From: Opitutia bacterium Tous-C1TDCM | GTDB lineage: Bacteria; Verrucomicrobiota; Verrucomicrobiia; Opitutales; Opitutaceae | Direction of reading: 5' to 3' | Assembly (NCBI GenBank): GCA_002288455.1 | Contig: NEUS01000006.1 | Coordinates: 1 to 63,617, forward strand | DNA length: 63,617 nt | In this document: positions 1-8,461 of the stretch, in pieces | Layout of the letters: every line of letters starts with the position of its first letter | Numbering within the stretch: the first letter of the stretch is position 1 | Notes under the pieces: generated by a model | The model's database searches: none | The model's input: the letters and a program-made list of their open reading frames with translations, nothing else | What the model was told of the DNA's origin: nothing | Position numbers and translations under genes: made by a program

Positions 1-61
1 CACCACCACTCAGCCCCGTTTTGACCGCTTCGCCCTCTTCTTTGCTCTCTGGCTTCCGAAA

Positions 62-104
62 AAAAACGCCGCCGCTCCCACGCGGGGACCAGCGGCGCGT
101 TTTT
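62..104. terminator. Probable bidirectional intrinsic terminator
   Basis: A run of A (62-66) is followed by a GC-rich arm (67-76), a 14-nt loop and the matching arm (91-99), then a T run (100-104). The arms pair with one bulged base. The T run on one strand and the A run on the other mean that the hairpin could end transcription from both sides. It lies about 210 bp beyond the 3' end of the M42 peptidase gene, which reads towards it. Confidence 0.6.
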
Positions 105-317
105 CAGAGGCTCCTTGAGAGATCGGTCCGGCGAGTTTCGCACCACGTAGGCAGAGCGCGACCGGTGGGAAACCGGGCGGCTCTTGCGCTCAACTCTCAA
201 GCCAGCTTGCCCAACGGCGTACGTACGGCCGAGGCGGGGTCTCGTTCGGTGCAGTGCGCCAGGTAAACGTTTGAGCCTGTTGCCGCCACGCCAGCGGCGC
301 GGCGGAATGCTCCCGGG
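105..317. other. Non-coding stretch at window start with degenerate heptamer repeat
   Basis: I see no convincing gene in 1-317; the short open frames here lack codon structure or homology that I recognise. The stretch holds the terminator at 62-104, a solitary TTGAGAG at 115-121 and its inverted partner CTCAACTCTCAA at 189-200. This resembles a decayed copy of the heptamer inverted repeat at 49101-49194. A CGTACGTACG palindrome lies near 219. Confidence 0.5.
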
Positions 318-1385
318 TTACCAGTGCCCGTAGTCGCCGGGCTGAAGACTCTTGGCGAACTCGACGAGCAACTGCACGCAGCGCTCCACGTCCTCGAGAT
401 CGACGACTTCGCTCGGCGTGTGCATGTAGCGCAGCGGCACGCTGACCAAGCCGGTGGCGATTCCGCCGCGGCCCATCTGGATCGCGCGGGCGTCGGTGCC
501 GGTGGGGCGCGGATCGGCTTCGATCTGGAACGGGATCTTCAGTTTCCGCGCAGCCTTGAGCAGGCGGTCGTAGACCTTGGGATTGATGTTGGCGCCGCGG
601 CAAAGGATGGGGCCGCCGCCGAGTTTCGTTTCGCCGAATTTCCGGTTGTCGCAATCCGGGTGGTCGGTGGCGTGGGCGACGTCGACCGCGATCGCGAGGT
701 GCGGATTCACGAGGTAGGCAGCGGTGGTCGCGCCGCGGACGCCGATTTCTTCCTGGGCGGTGGCGACGCTGACGACCTTGGCGGAGAGTTTTTTCCGTTC
801 CTTCGCGAGGCGGATGAGGGCTTCGCCGACGATGTAGGCGCCGACCTTGTTGTCGAAGGCGCGCGCGGTGCCGATGCTGCCGCGGATCAACTCGAGTTCG
901 TGATCGTAGGTGGCGACGTCGCCGATTGACACATACTCGAGCGCCTCGGCTTTGGAGCGGACGCCGATGTCGATCCAGATCTCGTGCTTCTTCGGGACCT
1001 TTTTCCGGTCCTCCTCATCCATGAGGTGGATGGCGCGTTTCCCGGTGACGCCTTTGACGGGGCCGTTGGCGGTCCGGATAATCACGCGGCGGCCGGAAAT
1101 CACGCTGAGGTCGTGGCCGCCGATGGTGTCGAAATAGATGAAGCCGTCCTTGTTGATGTAGGTGATCATCAACCCGAGTTCGTCCATGTGGCCGGCGAAC
1201 ATCAGCACGGGGTCGCCGGACGGGTTGAGCGTGGCGAGCCGGTTGCCGAGCGCGTCCTTGTCGTAGGCGTCGGCGGCGGGGCCGACGTAGTGATCGAAGA
1301 CGGTCTGCGCTTCGTTTTCGTAACCCGAGGGCGAGCGGGCATGGAGCAGATCCGCGAGAAAAGGAGGCACAGCGTAGGACGGCAT
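318..1385 (-). CDS. M42 family metallo-aminopeptidase
   Basis: A 355-residue cytosolic dinuclear-metal aminopeptidase of the FrvX/PepA-like M42 family, which forms large tetrahedral particles that trim short peptides. The family's metal and catalytic residues are visible: His66 and Asp68 in 'AGHMDELG', Asp178 in 'AFDNKVGAY', the Glu212-Glu213 pair in 'AQEEIGVRG', Asp235 in 'AVDVAHATD' and His322 in 'MHTPSE'. Length is normal for the family. The ATG at 1385 is preferred because upstream codons in the same frame lie antisense to hisA and do not look like protein. It is divergent from hisA with 48 bp between the starts. The exact substrate is not determined. Confidence 0.93.
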   Translation of the reverse strand: MPSYAVPPFLADLLHARSPSGYENEAQTVFDHYVGPAADAYDKDALGNRLATLNPSGDPVLMFAGHMDELGLMITYINKDGFIYFDTIGGHDLSVISGRRVIIRTANGPVKGVTGKRAIHLMDEEDRKKVPKKHEIWIDIGVRSKAEALEYVSIGDVATYDHELELIRGSIGTARAFDNKVGAYIVGEALIRLAKERKKLSAKVVSVATAQEEIGVRGATTAAYLVNPHLAIAVDVAHATDHPDCDNRKFGETKLGGGPILCRGANINPKVYDRLLKAARKLKIPFQIEADPRPTGTDARAIQMGRGGIATGLVSVPLRYMHTPSEVVDLEDVERCVQLLVEFAKSLQPGDYGHW

Positions 1386-1433
1386 GGGTTTTAGTCTCGC
1401 GCCGCGCTCAGGCGGAGCAAAGCGTTTTCGCGC

Positions 1434-2159
1434 ATGACGATTTATCCAGCGATCGACATCAAGAGCGGCCGGTGCGTGCGTTTGACGCAGGGCCGGGCCG
1501 ATCAGGAAACCGTCTATGCCGAAAATCCGGCGGACGTCGCCGCCGAGTTCAAGGCGGCCGGCAGCGGCTGGGTGCACGTCGTGGATCTTGACGGGGCCTT
1601 TGCGGGTGAGCCGCAGAATCTCGCCGCCGTCCAGGCGATCGCGGCGCTCGGCATGAAGGTTCAGCTCGGCGGCGGCCTGCGCACGCGGGCGGCGGTGGAG
1701 CGGGCGCTGGGTTTCGGCGTCAGCCGCGTCGTCATCGGTACGCGGGCGGCGGAGAGCGAAACCTTTGTCGGGGAATTGGTGCAGGCCTTCGGGGAAAAAA
1801 TCGCCGTCGGCATCGACGCGAAGGATGGCAAGGTGGCGGTCAAGGGTTGGGTCGATACGACCGGCACCGGGGCCCTTGAGCTCGCACAGCGGATGGGCGC
1901 CCTCGGCGTGCGCACGATCATCTATACGGACATCGGCACCGACGGCATGCTGACGGGACCGAACTTCGCGGCCCAGGAAGCGATGCTCGCCCTCGGCACG
2001 TTCAATGTGATCGCGAGCGGCGGCGTGAGCCGGCGCGAAGACGTCGTGAAACTCGCGGAATTGGCGCGCCGTCACGCCAATCTCGACGGCGTGATCGTCG
2101 GCAAAGCGCTCTACGAGAAACGCGTTTCGTTGCCCGACCTGCTCGAACTCGCCCGCTGA
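1434..2159 (+). CDS. hisA: Phosphoribosylformimino-5-aminoimidazole carboxamide ribotide isomerase (HisA)
   Basis: A 241-residue (beta/alpha)8 isomerase of histidine biosynthesis that converts ProFAR to PRFAR by an Amadori rearrangement. The two catalytic aspartates are in place: Asp8 in 'YPAIDIKSG' and Asp128 in 'VGIDAKDG'. The phosphate-binding loops 'LGGGLRT' and 'IASGGVSR' are also present. It stands apart from other his genes, which are not in this window. Its 3' end faces the last gene of the polysaccharide cluster with only 15 bp between stops and no terminator hairpin that I can see. Confidence 0.97.
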   Translation: MTIYPAIDIKSGRCVRLTQGRADQETVYAENPADVAAEFKAAGSGWVHVVDLDGAFAGEPQNLAAVQAIAALGMKVQLGGGLRTRAAVERALGFGVSRVVIGTRAAESETFVGELVQAFGEKIAVGIDAKDGKVAVKGWVDTTGTGALELAQRMGALGVRTIIYTDIGTDGMLTGPNFAAQEAMLALGTFNVIASGGVSRREDVVKLAELARRHANLDGVIVGKALYEKRVSLPDLLELAR

Positions 2160-2174
2160 AACGGCGCCGCGGAC

Positions 2175-2948
2175 TCACGCCGGCTCGAACCAATAGTCGC
2201 CGCCGCTGCGCAGCGGCGGATTGCCCGCCGCGTCGTTCGCACCGATCTCGCGCCATCGGTAGCCCAAGGGATCGAGCACGGCCAGCATGCCTTCGGCCTC
2301 CTGCGGGCTGTGGCAGCCGATGATCAGGATCGGACGGTGGGCGGACAACGTCGCCTGCATGCCGAGCAGGGCGCGATGGGCGTGGCCCTCGACGTCGATC
2401 TTCACAAACTGCGGCGGGCGCAACGTGCCGGCGCCGACCAGATCGTCGGCGCGGACGGTTTCGACTTTCCGCTGTCCGGCGGGGGCGGCGACTTCGCCTT
2501 CGTAGGCGAGGTGGGAGGTGGTCGAGGCGAAGAGACCGGTACCGAGCAGTGCGGCGGAGCCGGTGCGGTCGGAGACGGCGACGTTGAACGATTTCAGCCA
2601 GGTGAGACGGTTCCGCCGGCGATGGAGCTCGAGCCGGGCGAAGTTTTCCGGGTTCGGTTCGAAGGCGGCGACCTCGCCGCGAGAGCCGACCCGCCGGGCG
2701 AGGCCGACGCTGTAGAGACCGAAGTGGGCGCCGAGGTCCCAGCAGCACCAGCCTTCGATCCGGCCGCCGCCGAGGGCGGCGAGCGCCGCCTGCGTGTCCG
2801 GCTCGTGGTACCCGCGCCAGTAGGACGAATAAGGATACAGGCTCCAGCGGGCGCCGGCGGCGATGCCGCGGCGGACCCGCACCGGCCAGCGGTCGAGTCC
2901 GCTGGCGCGGAGCATACGCCCGGCGAGGGCCGACCAGCGCGGGTTCAT
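2175..2948 (-). CDS. FkbM-family SAM-dependent methyltransferase
   Basis: A 257-residue protein with the FkbM fold. The SAM-binding motif is 'CWDLGAHFGLYS', the acidic ribose loop is 'AFEPNPENF', and the signature 'FVKIDVEGHAHRALLGM' lies near residue 175. FkbM enzymes are O-methyltransferases, often of sugars in surface glycans. It is the last gene of the polysaccharide cluster. Its ATG overlaps the stop of the preceding oxidoreductase by 4 bp (ATGA). The C-terminal half drifts from the family, so its substrate cannot be named. It is one of six FkbM-type genes in the cluster. Confidence 0.85.
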   Translation of the reverse strand: MNPRWSALAGRMLRASGLDRWPVRVRRGIAAGARWSLYPYSSYWRGYHEPDTQAALAALGGGRIEGWCCWDLGAHFGLYSVGLARRVGSRGEVAAFEPNPENFARLELHRRRNRLTWLKSFNVAVSDRTGSAALLGTGLFASTTSHLAYEGEVAAPAGQRKVETVRADDLVGAGTLRPPQFVKIDVEGHAHRALLGMQATLSAHRPILIIGCHSPQEAEGMLAVLDPLGYRWREIGANDAAGNPPLRSGGDYWFEPA

Positions 2949-4333
2949 GCGGGGCGGATTTGGTCCGCGAGTTCCTCGAGCGGGTAGGTGACGATCTCGG
3001 CCAGAGTGGGATGGTACCAAGGGGCGCGGAGCAGATCGAAGACCGTGGCCTTCATCGCCAGCGGGCCGCTGAAGGCGTGGATCAATTCGCCGGCGTCCTT
3101 GCCGACGATTTCGGCGCCGAGAATCCGGCCGCGCTTGGGTTCGGCGATCACCTTCACGTAACCGTAGTTGGCCTCCATCAGAATGGATTTGCCGTGGTCG
3201 TTGAACGGATAGCTGGCGGCCAGATAGTCGGTGCCCTCGGCCTTGAGGTCGGCCTCGAGGCGACCGATCGTCGCAAGCTGCGGGTCGGTGAAGACGACGT
3301 TGAGCAGGAGCGAGTAATCGACGGGTTTGAGGCGCTTCACGCCCGCGGCGTGGCGGGCGGCCAGTTCGCCCTGCTGGATCGCGATGTGGACGATTTCCGC
3401 GGGGCCGGCGCAGTCGCCACCGGCATAAATGTGGGGCACGTTGGTCTGTTGCCAGCGGTTCGTGACGATGCGGCCTTTGGCTTCCGTTTTGATCCCCGCG
3501 GCGGCGAGGTCGAGCGCGGCGGTCGCGGGCTCGCGGCCGAGGGCGTTGAAGAGATGGGCGGCACGGCGGCGGATGACGCGTCCGTGGTGCACGAAGGTGA
3601 CGCCGAACCCGCGCGCGTCCTTGGTTACCTCCTGAAATTGGGTGCCGGCGAACAGCTCGATGCCTTCGTCGACGAAGGCCTGCTGCACGACGGTCGAGGC
3701 GGCGGGCGAATGGTCGCGGAGGATGTTCGGGCTGCGTTGGACGAGGACGACGCGCGAGCCGATGCGGCGGAGAAACTGCGCGAGCTCGCAGGCGACGATG
3801 CCGCCGCCGAGGACGATGACGCTGGGTGGGACGAAATCGAGATCGAGGACGTCGTCGCTCGTCCACGCGTTCGCTTCCGCCAAGCCGGGCACGGGCGGGA
3901 CGCTGACTTTGGAACCGGTGCCGATCAGGATGTGTTTGGCGCGGATCCGGGTGCCGTCGGACAGGGCGAGAGTATGCGCATCGAGGAAGCGCGCATGGGC
4001 CCGCAGCAGTTCGAACTTGCCGGAAGTGAGCGCGCGGAGGCGGTAGTCGGCGAATTCGCCGATCAGTTTGCGCTTCCGGGCCTGCATGGCGCGCATATCG
4101 GCGGCGGCGCGCGGAATCTTCAGGCCGAAGGCCGCTCCCTTTTGGGCGAGGTGAAGGACGTCGGCCATGTAGAGGAGCGTCTTCGACGGCATGCAGCCGC
4201 GGAGGATGCAGAGACCGCCGAGATCCTTCGCGCCATCGACGATGGCGGTTTTGAGACCGATGGAAACGGCGACGCGGGCGGCATTGAACCCGGCGCTGCC
4301 GCCGCCGATGGCCACGAAATCGTACGTCTTCAT
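2945..4333 (-). CDS. FAD-dependent pyridine nucleotide-disulfide oxidoreductase (dihydrolipoamide dehydrogenase/mercuric reductase-like)
   Basis: A 462-residue class I disulfide oxidoreductase. Visible parts are the FAD Rossmann motif 'GGGSAGFNAA' near the N-terminus, the redox pair Cys42 and Cys47 in 'LCILRGCMPSK', the NAD(P)-binding motif 'VLGGGIVACELAQ' and the catalytic His441-Glu446 dyad in 'YHPTLAEIV'. It lacks both the NmerA domain and the C-terminal Cys pair of true mercuric reductases, and no 2-oxoacid dehydrogenase subunit is nearby, so the electron acceptor is unknown. Its position inside a glycan cluster, overlapping an FkbM gene by 4 bp, is odd. Confidence 0.9.
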   Translation of the reverse strand: MKTYDFVAIGGGSAGFNAARVAVSIGLKTAIVDGAKDLGGLCILRGCMPSKTLLYMADVLHLAQKGAAFGLKIPRAAADMRAMQARKRKLIGEFADYRLRALTSGKFELLRAHARFLDAHTLALSDGTRIRAKHILIGTGSKVSVPPVPGLAEANAWTSDDVLDLDFVPPSVIVLGGGIVACELAQFLRRIGSRVVLVQRSPNILRDHSPAASTVVQQAFVDEGIELFAGTQFQEVTKDARGFGVTFVHHGRVIRRRAAHLFNALGREPATAALDLAAAGIKTEAKGRIVTNRWQQTNVPHIYAGGDCAGPAEIVHIAIQQGELAARHAAGVKRLKPVDYSLLLNVVFTDPQLATIGRLEADLKAEGTDYLAASYPFNDHGKSILMEANYGYVKVIAEPKRGRILGAEIVGKDAGELIHAFSGPLAMKATVFDLLRAPWYHPTLAEIVTYPLEELADQIRPA

Positions 4334-4391
4334 GCGTGACCGCTACCGGTAGGAGGGCGGTGGCCGCGGCGCAAGGGGATCTCCGGCCGCC

Positions 4392-5849
4392 TCAGGGATT
4401 TGTCGCCGGGGGGCGCAGAAAAACCGTGTAACCCTCGACTTCCCCGGCGCGGCGGAATCCCGCGAGGGAGGTGCCGTCGTACACGGCGCCCGCCTTCGTT
4501 TCGAGGAGGAGCCCCGCGAAATAGCCGGAGGCAATCAGGCCGCCGACGCCGCCGTCGGCGAAGGTCTTCCCGGCCGCCCGGTCGAGACTGTAGTTGAACG
4601 CGAGCACGGCCGGCGTGGAACGAGGATTCAACCACGGCAGGTTGAGGCGCAGGTCGGAACTGAAGCGGGGCTCGGGCAATTGCCGGAACTGCGACCAGCG
4701 TTGGGCCAACTGCGCCGCCTGCGGGCCGAGATCGATCCGGCCGGCGACGCCGGCCAGCAGGCCGGCTTGCAGGGCGCAGATTCCCGCGAGAGCGGCGATG
4801 GCCAAGACCGGACGCGGGCGGCCGGCGAAGGTGCCCGCGGCCGCAAGCGTCAGCAGCGGAATCAGGGAGAAATAGTAGTTCGTGGTGGCGCCCATTTTGC
4901 AGGAGCCGGCAAACGCGAGCCCGGCGGCCGGCAGCAAACCGACCCGGGCCAGGCGCAGGGCATCGCCGGCGAGGAAATTTGCGCCGGCCGGCGGCGGCCG
5001 GACCAAGCCGGGAGCGGCAAGCAGCAACAGGGGGGCAAGCTTGAGCATCGCGACCGGGAATTGGTCGAGGCCCGAAGCGAGGTAGAAACGATTGGTGACG
5101 GCGGTGCCGAACAGCACCGAGCGGTAGCCGGGGCCGCCGGCGAGGAGGGTCAGTGCCACCGCGGCCGCCAGGATCCCGAGCAGGCCGGCGGCGAACCGAA
5201 AGCGCCGTTGAACCAACAGGAAGAGCAAGAAGGCGCCGAGTCCGAGAAAGTAGGTCGGTTTGAAAGCCCACGCCGTGTAGAATCCGCCTGCGGCGCAGGC
5301 GAGCGCGAGAAGCGGGCGGGAGCGGAACCAATAGAGCCCGCCCGCCAACGCCGCGGATTCGGCGGCGAGGGCCCAGACGTCGGGCCGGACCGTGTGGGCC
5401 CACCAGCCGACCAGCGGACCGGCGAAGGCGAAAACCGCGAGCGCCGAAGCCAAGCCGCGCCGGCCCGGCAGGAGCCGCCCGAGCAGGGCCGCCAGCACCG
5501 CCGCGCCCGCGACGGCGCCGGCGGCGGTGACCAGCCGCCCGAAGCGCGGGATGACGGCGCCGTCGGCCAGCGGCGCCCAGGGGCGCATCGCCAGGCTGTA
5601 GCTCCCGTAGAAGGCCCAGTTGAAATAGGCGGAAGCGAAAGGCCGCTGCAGCGGATCGAGGTAGACCGGCTCGCCGCGGACCGCGCGCCAGACGGCGAAA
5701 AAACTTTCCTCTTCGTATCCGGAAGTCACGGACGTACCCGGCGCGACCGCGGCCGCCGCGTAGGCGGCCGCAGCCCGCTGCAGGAAGAGCCCCGCGCTCA
5801 GCAACAGCGCGGCCGCGGCCAGACAGGAGAGCGCGGACGGAAGTCTCAC
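4392..5849 (-). CDS. Polytopic membrane protein, probable GT-C-fold glycosyltransferase
   Basis: A 485-residue integral membrane protein with many hydrophobic segments. The first begins at the N-terminus and could act as a signal anchor. Acidic and Arg-rich loops follow, such as 'SGYEEESFFAVWRAVRGEP' and 'AHTVRPDVW'. This layout fits lipid-linked-sugar-dependent GT-C enzymes (GT39/ArnT/PMT-like), which act on the periplasmic face, but I see no decisive motif. The start is GTG at 5849, since no in-frame ATG is well placed. It sits between the oxidoreductase and the sugar transferase of the polysaccharide cluster. Confidence 0.6.
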   Translation of the reverse strand: MRLPSALSCLAAAALLLSAGLFLQRAAAAYAAAAVAPGTSVTSGYEEESFFAVWRAVRGEPVYLDPLQRPFASAYFNWAFYGSYSLAMRPWAPLADGAVIPRFGRLVTAAGAVAGAAVLAALLGRLLPGRRGLASALAVFAFAGPLVGWWAHTVRPDVWALAAESAALAGGLYWFRSRPLLALACAAGGFYTAWAFKPTYFLGLGAFLLFLLVQRRFRFAAGLLGILAAAVALTLLAGGPGYRSVLFGTAVTNRFYLASGLDQFPVAMLKLAPLLLLAAPGLVRPPPAGANFLAGDALRLARVGLLPAAGLAFAGSCKMGATTNYYFSLIPLLTLAAAGTFAGRPRPVLAIAALAGICALQAGLLAGVAGRIDLGPQAAQLAQRWSQFRQLPEPRFSSDLRLNLPWLNPRSTPAVLAFNYSLDRAAGKTFADGGVGGLIASGYFAGLLLETKAGAVYDGTSLAGFRRAGEVEGYTVFLRPPATNP

Positions 5850-5864
5850 CTCGGGGGCCGGCGA

Positions 5865-7241
5865 TCAGCGGCCTTTGCCAAACAGCATGATGTGGATCGT
5901 TTTCACGACGATGCTGGCATCGAGCAGGAACGAGAAGTGCCGGATGTAGTAGAGGTCGTATTCCAGTTTCCGGAGCGTGTCCTCGAGGTTGGCGCCGTAG
6001 GGGTAGTTGACCTGGGCCCAACCGGTGATGCCCGGCCGGACCAAGTGCCGGAAATGGTAGCAGGGGATTTCCCTTTCGTAGTTCTCGACGAGCCGGTCCC
6101 ATTCGGCGCGCGGGCCGATCAGGCTCATTTCCCCGCGGAGCACGTTCCAGAGCTGGGGCAGTTCGTCGATGCGGCTCTGCCGCAGCAGGCCTCCGATTTT
6201 CGTGATGCGCGGGTCGGCGGTCTGCGTGTAGAGCTCGTCCGTCTTGCCGGCGGAAGGCCGCATGGTGCGGATCTTCAGCAGGCGGAACGGCACGTGGTTG
6301 CGGCCGATGCGCTGCTGGGAAAAAAAGCCGGAGCCGCGGTCTTCCAGCCAGACCGCGATGCCGGCCGCGGCGATGACCGGGGCGGCGACGATCAGGCCGG
6401 TGAGCGAAAGCACGATATCGGTCGCGCGTTTCAGGCGCTCGAAAACGGGCTCGCGGGCGATCTCGAACCCTTCCTGAAACAGCCAGACCTGGTTGAGCCG
6501 GTAGAGCGGGATCTTGCGCCAGTAGAGCTGGTGGAAGAGCTCGAGCGTATAGGTGGGGACGCCGGCGAAATAGAGGCGGACCAGGCGCGGGGGGATCTCG
6601 ACGGGCAATTCGCGGTAGGATTCCCGCAGAATGATCGCCTCCACGGCCATTCGGCCGGACTCGATGTCGTCGAGCACATCGTTGATCGGGCGCGACTCGG
6701 CCGCGGTATCGCCGAAGGGGGCGCGGGAGGCGTCGCGGCTGACGGCGAAGACCAACGGCTGCGTGGTCCCGAGCCGCTGGCATTCCGCGGCGAAGCCCCG
6801 GCTGCTCGCCGGATCGCCGATGAACACGAGACTCCGGGTCTCGCGCCGGCGGAGCAGCGAAAGGTACAGCGTGCGCCGGTAGAACAAAGTCAGCGGCGCG
6901 AGGGCCAGGAAACTGAGCGCGATCACCGCGCGGCTCCCTTGCAGTTCGTAGCCGGCGGGAATCAACGCGTACGTCACCAGCAACGTGGTCAGCATCGCGC
7001 CCACGACCGCGATCGCGTGCTGGCTCAGGTAGTCGACGCTGAGCATATCGGTCTGCGAACTGTAGCCGTCGATCAGGTAGATCGCGAAGACGAGCGCCGC
7101 CATCGGCATGAGCAGGGGCGCGAAGTACAGGTTGCCCGCGGGGCTCAGGCCGCGCAGCTGGATCACGGCATTGAAGACCGCGAGCGTGAACCCCAGATCG
7201 AGGCCAAGCAGGGCGAACTTAAGGGCACGGATGCGTTTCAT
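5865..7241 (-). CDS. Polyprenyl-phosphate sugar-1-phosphate transferase (exopolysaccharide initiating enzyme)
   Basis: A 458-residue initiating phosphoglycosyltransferase of the WbaP/WcaJ-like family. It would transfer a sugar-1-phosphate to undecaprenyl phosphate at the cytosolic membrane face. The N-terminal third holds about four membrane segments, followed by a CoA-binding-like middle domain (roughly 135-235). The catalytic bacterial sugar transferase domain runs from 'KRATD' (271-275) to the end, with 'SRIDELPQLW' and 'GEMSLIGPR' (356-378), 'RPGITGWAQV' (402-411) and the 'DLYYI' region near 429. This gene implies that at least one glycan of the cluster is built on undecaprenyl pyrophosphate. 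The sugar donor is not determined. Confidence 0.93.
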   Translation of the reverse strand: MKRIRALKFALLGLDLGFTLAVFNAVIQLRGLSPAGNLYFAPLLMPMAALVFAIYLIDGYSSQTDMLSVDYLSQHAIAVVGAMLTTLLVTYALIPAGYELQGSRAVIALSFLALAPLTLFYRRTLYLSLLRRRETRSLVFIGDPASSRGFAAECQRLGTTQPLVFAVSRDASRAPFGDTAAESRPINDVLDDIESGRMAVEAIILRESYRELPVEIPPRLVRLYFAGVPTYTLELFHQLYWRKIPLYRLNQVWLFQEGFEIAREPVFERLKRATDIVLSLTGLIVAAPVIAAAGIAVWLEDRGSGFFSQQRIGRNHVPFRLLKIRTMRPSAGKTDELYTQTADPRITKIGGLLRQSRIDELPQLWNVLRGEMSLIGPRAEWDRLVENYEREIPCYHFRHLVRPGITGWAQVNYPYGANLEDTLRKLEYDLYYIRHFSFLLDASIVVKTIHIMLFGKGR

Positions 7242-7256
7242 GCAGCGGTGCCGTGG

Positions 7257-8459
7257 CTACCGGCCGGGCGGAGATGCGGCAAGCTGCAAGGCGGGCAGCC
7301 GCCGCCAGCGCGCCGTCGCGGCGACCAGGTCTTGGTCCGCGGCGAAGGCGAGCGCCGCCGTGCCGTGGCGGGCGAGGGCGGCGGGGTCGTCGGCCAGCCG
7401 GCCGATCGCGGCCGCGATTTCGGCGATCCGCGCGCGCGGGAAAGCGAGGCCCAGATTTTTTTCCCGGACTTGCACCGCAACATCGCAGTCGGCCGGGCCG
7501 ATGAAGAGGACGGGGCGGCCGACGGCGGCGGCGCCGTAGAGCTTGCTGGGGAAAACCAGGGCTTCGCAGCCCGGGAGCAGCGTGACGAGATGCAGGTCCC
7601 CGGCCCCGAGCGCGGCGGCGAGGCGCGCACGGGGTTGGCGCGCGCGAAACACGACGTTGGCCAACCCGCGGGCCTGCGCGGCCCGGGCGAGGACGTCGGC
7701 TTGGGCGCCGCCGCCGACGAAGAGAAACACGATCCGGGAATCCGCGACCGCGGCGGCGATATCGAGCACCGGCTCGAGATCGTGCACACGCCCGAGATTG
7801 CCGGAATAGGCCACGACGAACTTTCCGGCCAAGCCCCACTCGGCGCGCACGGCGGCGACTTCCGTGGCAGCCGGCGGCCCGAGTCCGGCGGGAGCCCAGT
7901 TGGGAATCACCGCGAGCTTGGCCGGCGAGACCCCCGCGCGCGCGAGCACGCCGGCCATATCGCGACCGAGGGTCACGCAGCCGTCGGCGCGGCGCCACGC
8001 GAGGTCGCGCAGCGGCCGCACGAGGCGGAGCCAGGTTTGGCCGGCGAGCACGATTGCCAGTTCGGGATAGATGTCCTGCACCCAGTGGACGATGCGGGCG
8101 CCGCGGAGCCGGGCCGCGAACCAGACGGCGAGGCCGAAGAGCGGCGGATCGGTGAGCGAGACGAGGCAATCGCCGCGCCGGGCAGAGCGCAGCACGCGGA
8201 ACCAGGCCCGCAGCTGGAAGCTCGCGAACGCGAGCGCCTTGCCGGCGAGTGAATTCTCCCGCCCGCGCGCCGAGCGGACCCGGAAAATGCGCACGCCGCC
8301 GCGGACCTCCGTATCCGGAACGTCGATATCGCCCGGGTGGCTGGCGACGACCGTGACGTCCGCCCCAGCCCGGGCCAGCGCCTCCGCGAGGTCGTGCAGC
8401 AACTGGGCGGTGGCGGGCTCGTCGGGCCAGTAGAAGCGGTTGACGAAGATCAGCCGCAT
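7257..8459 (-). CDS. GT4 family glycosyltransferase
   Basis: A 400-residue GT-B enzyme with the N-terminal 'VNRFYWPDEPATAQLLHDLA' acceptor-domain motif common in WbuB-like transferases. A nucleotide-sugar-binding C-terminal domain follows ('VAYSGNLGRVHDL', then the 'FPSKLYGAAAVGRPVLFIG' region). The canonical E-x7-E is replaced here by the SKLYGAAA-type variant seen in some GT4 subgroups. The ATG at 8459 was chosen because it starts the typical beta-strand 'MRLIFVNRF'. It lies 2 bp after the stop of the GT2 gene upstream, so the two are probably translated together. Confidence 0.88.
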   Translation of the reverse strand: MRLIFVNRFYWPDEPATAQLLHDLAEALARAGADVTVVASHPGDIDVPDTEVRGGVRIFRVRSARGRENSLAGKALAFASFQLRAWFRVLRSARRGDCLVSLTDPPLFGLAVWFAARLRGARIVHWVQDIYPELAIVLAGQTWLRLVRPLRDLAWRRADGCVTLGRDMAGVLARAGVSPAKLAVIPNWAPAGLGPPAATEVAAVRAEWGLAGKFVVAYSGNLGRVHDLEPVLDIAAAVADSRIVFLFVGGGAQADVLARAAQARGLANVVFRARQPRARLAAALGAGDLHLVTLLPGCEALVFPSKLYGAAAVGRPVLFIGPADCDVAVQVREKNLGLAFPRARIAEIAAAIGRLADDPAALARHGTAALAFAADQDLVAATARWRRLPALQLAASPPGR

Positions 8460-8461
8460 CT

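Noticed and set aside
2945-4333. Mercuric reductase identity for the disulfide oxidoreductase
   Set aside because: No NmerA domain, no C-terminal Cys pair and no mer genes nearby; only the general family is supported.
4680-8252. Plus-strand open frame of 1190 codons
   Set aside because: Covers three real minus-strand glycan genes and is rich in Arg/Glu/Gly without any motif.
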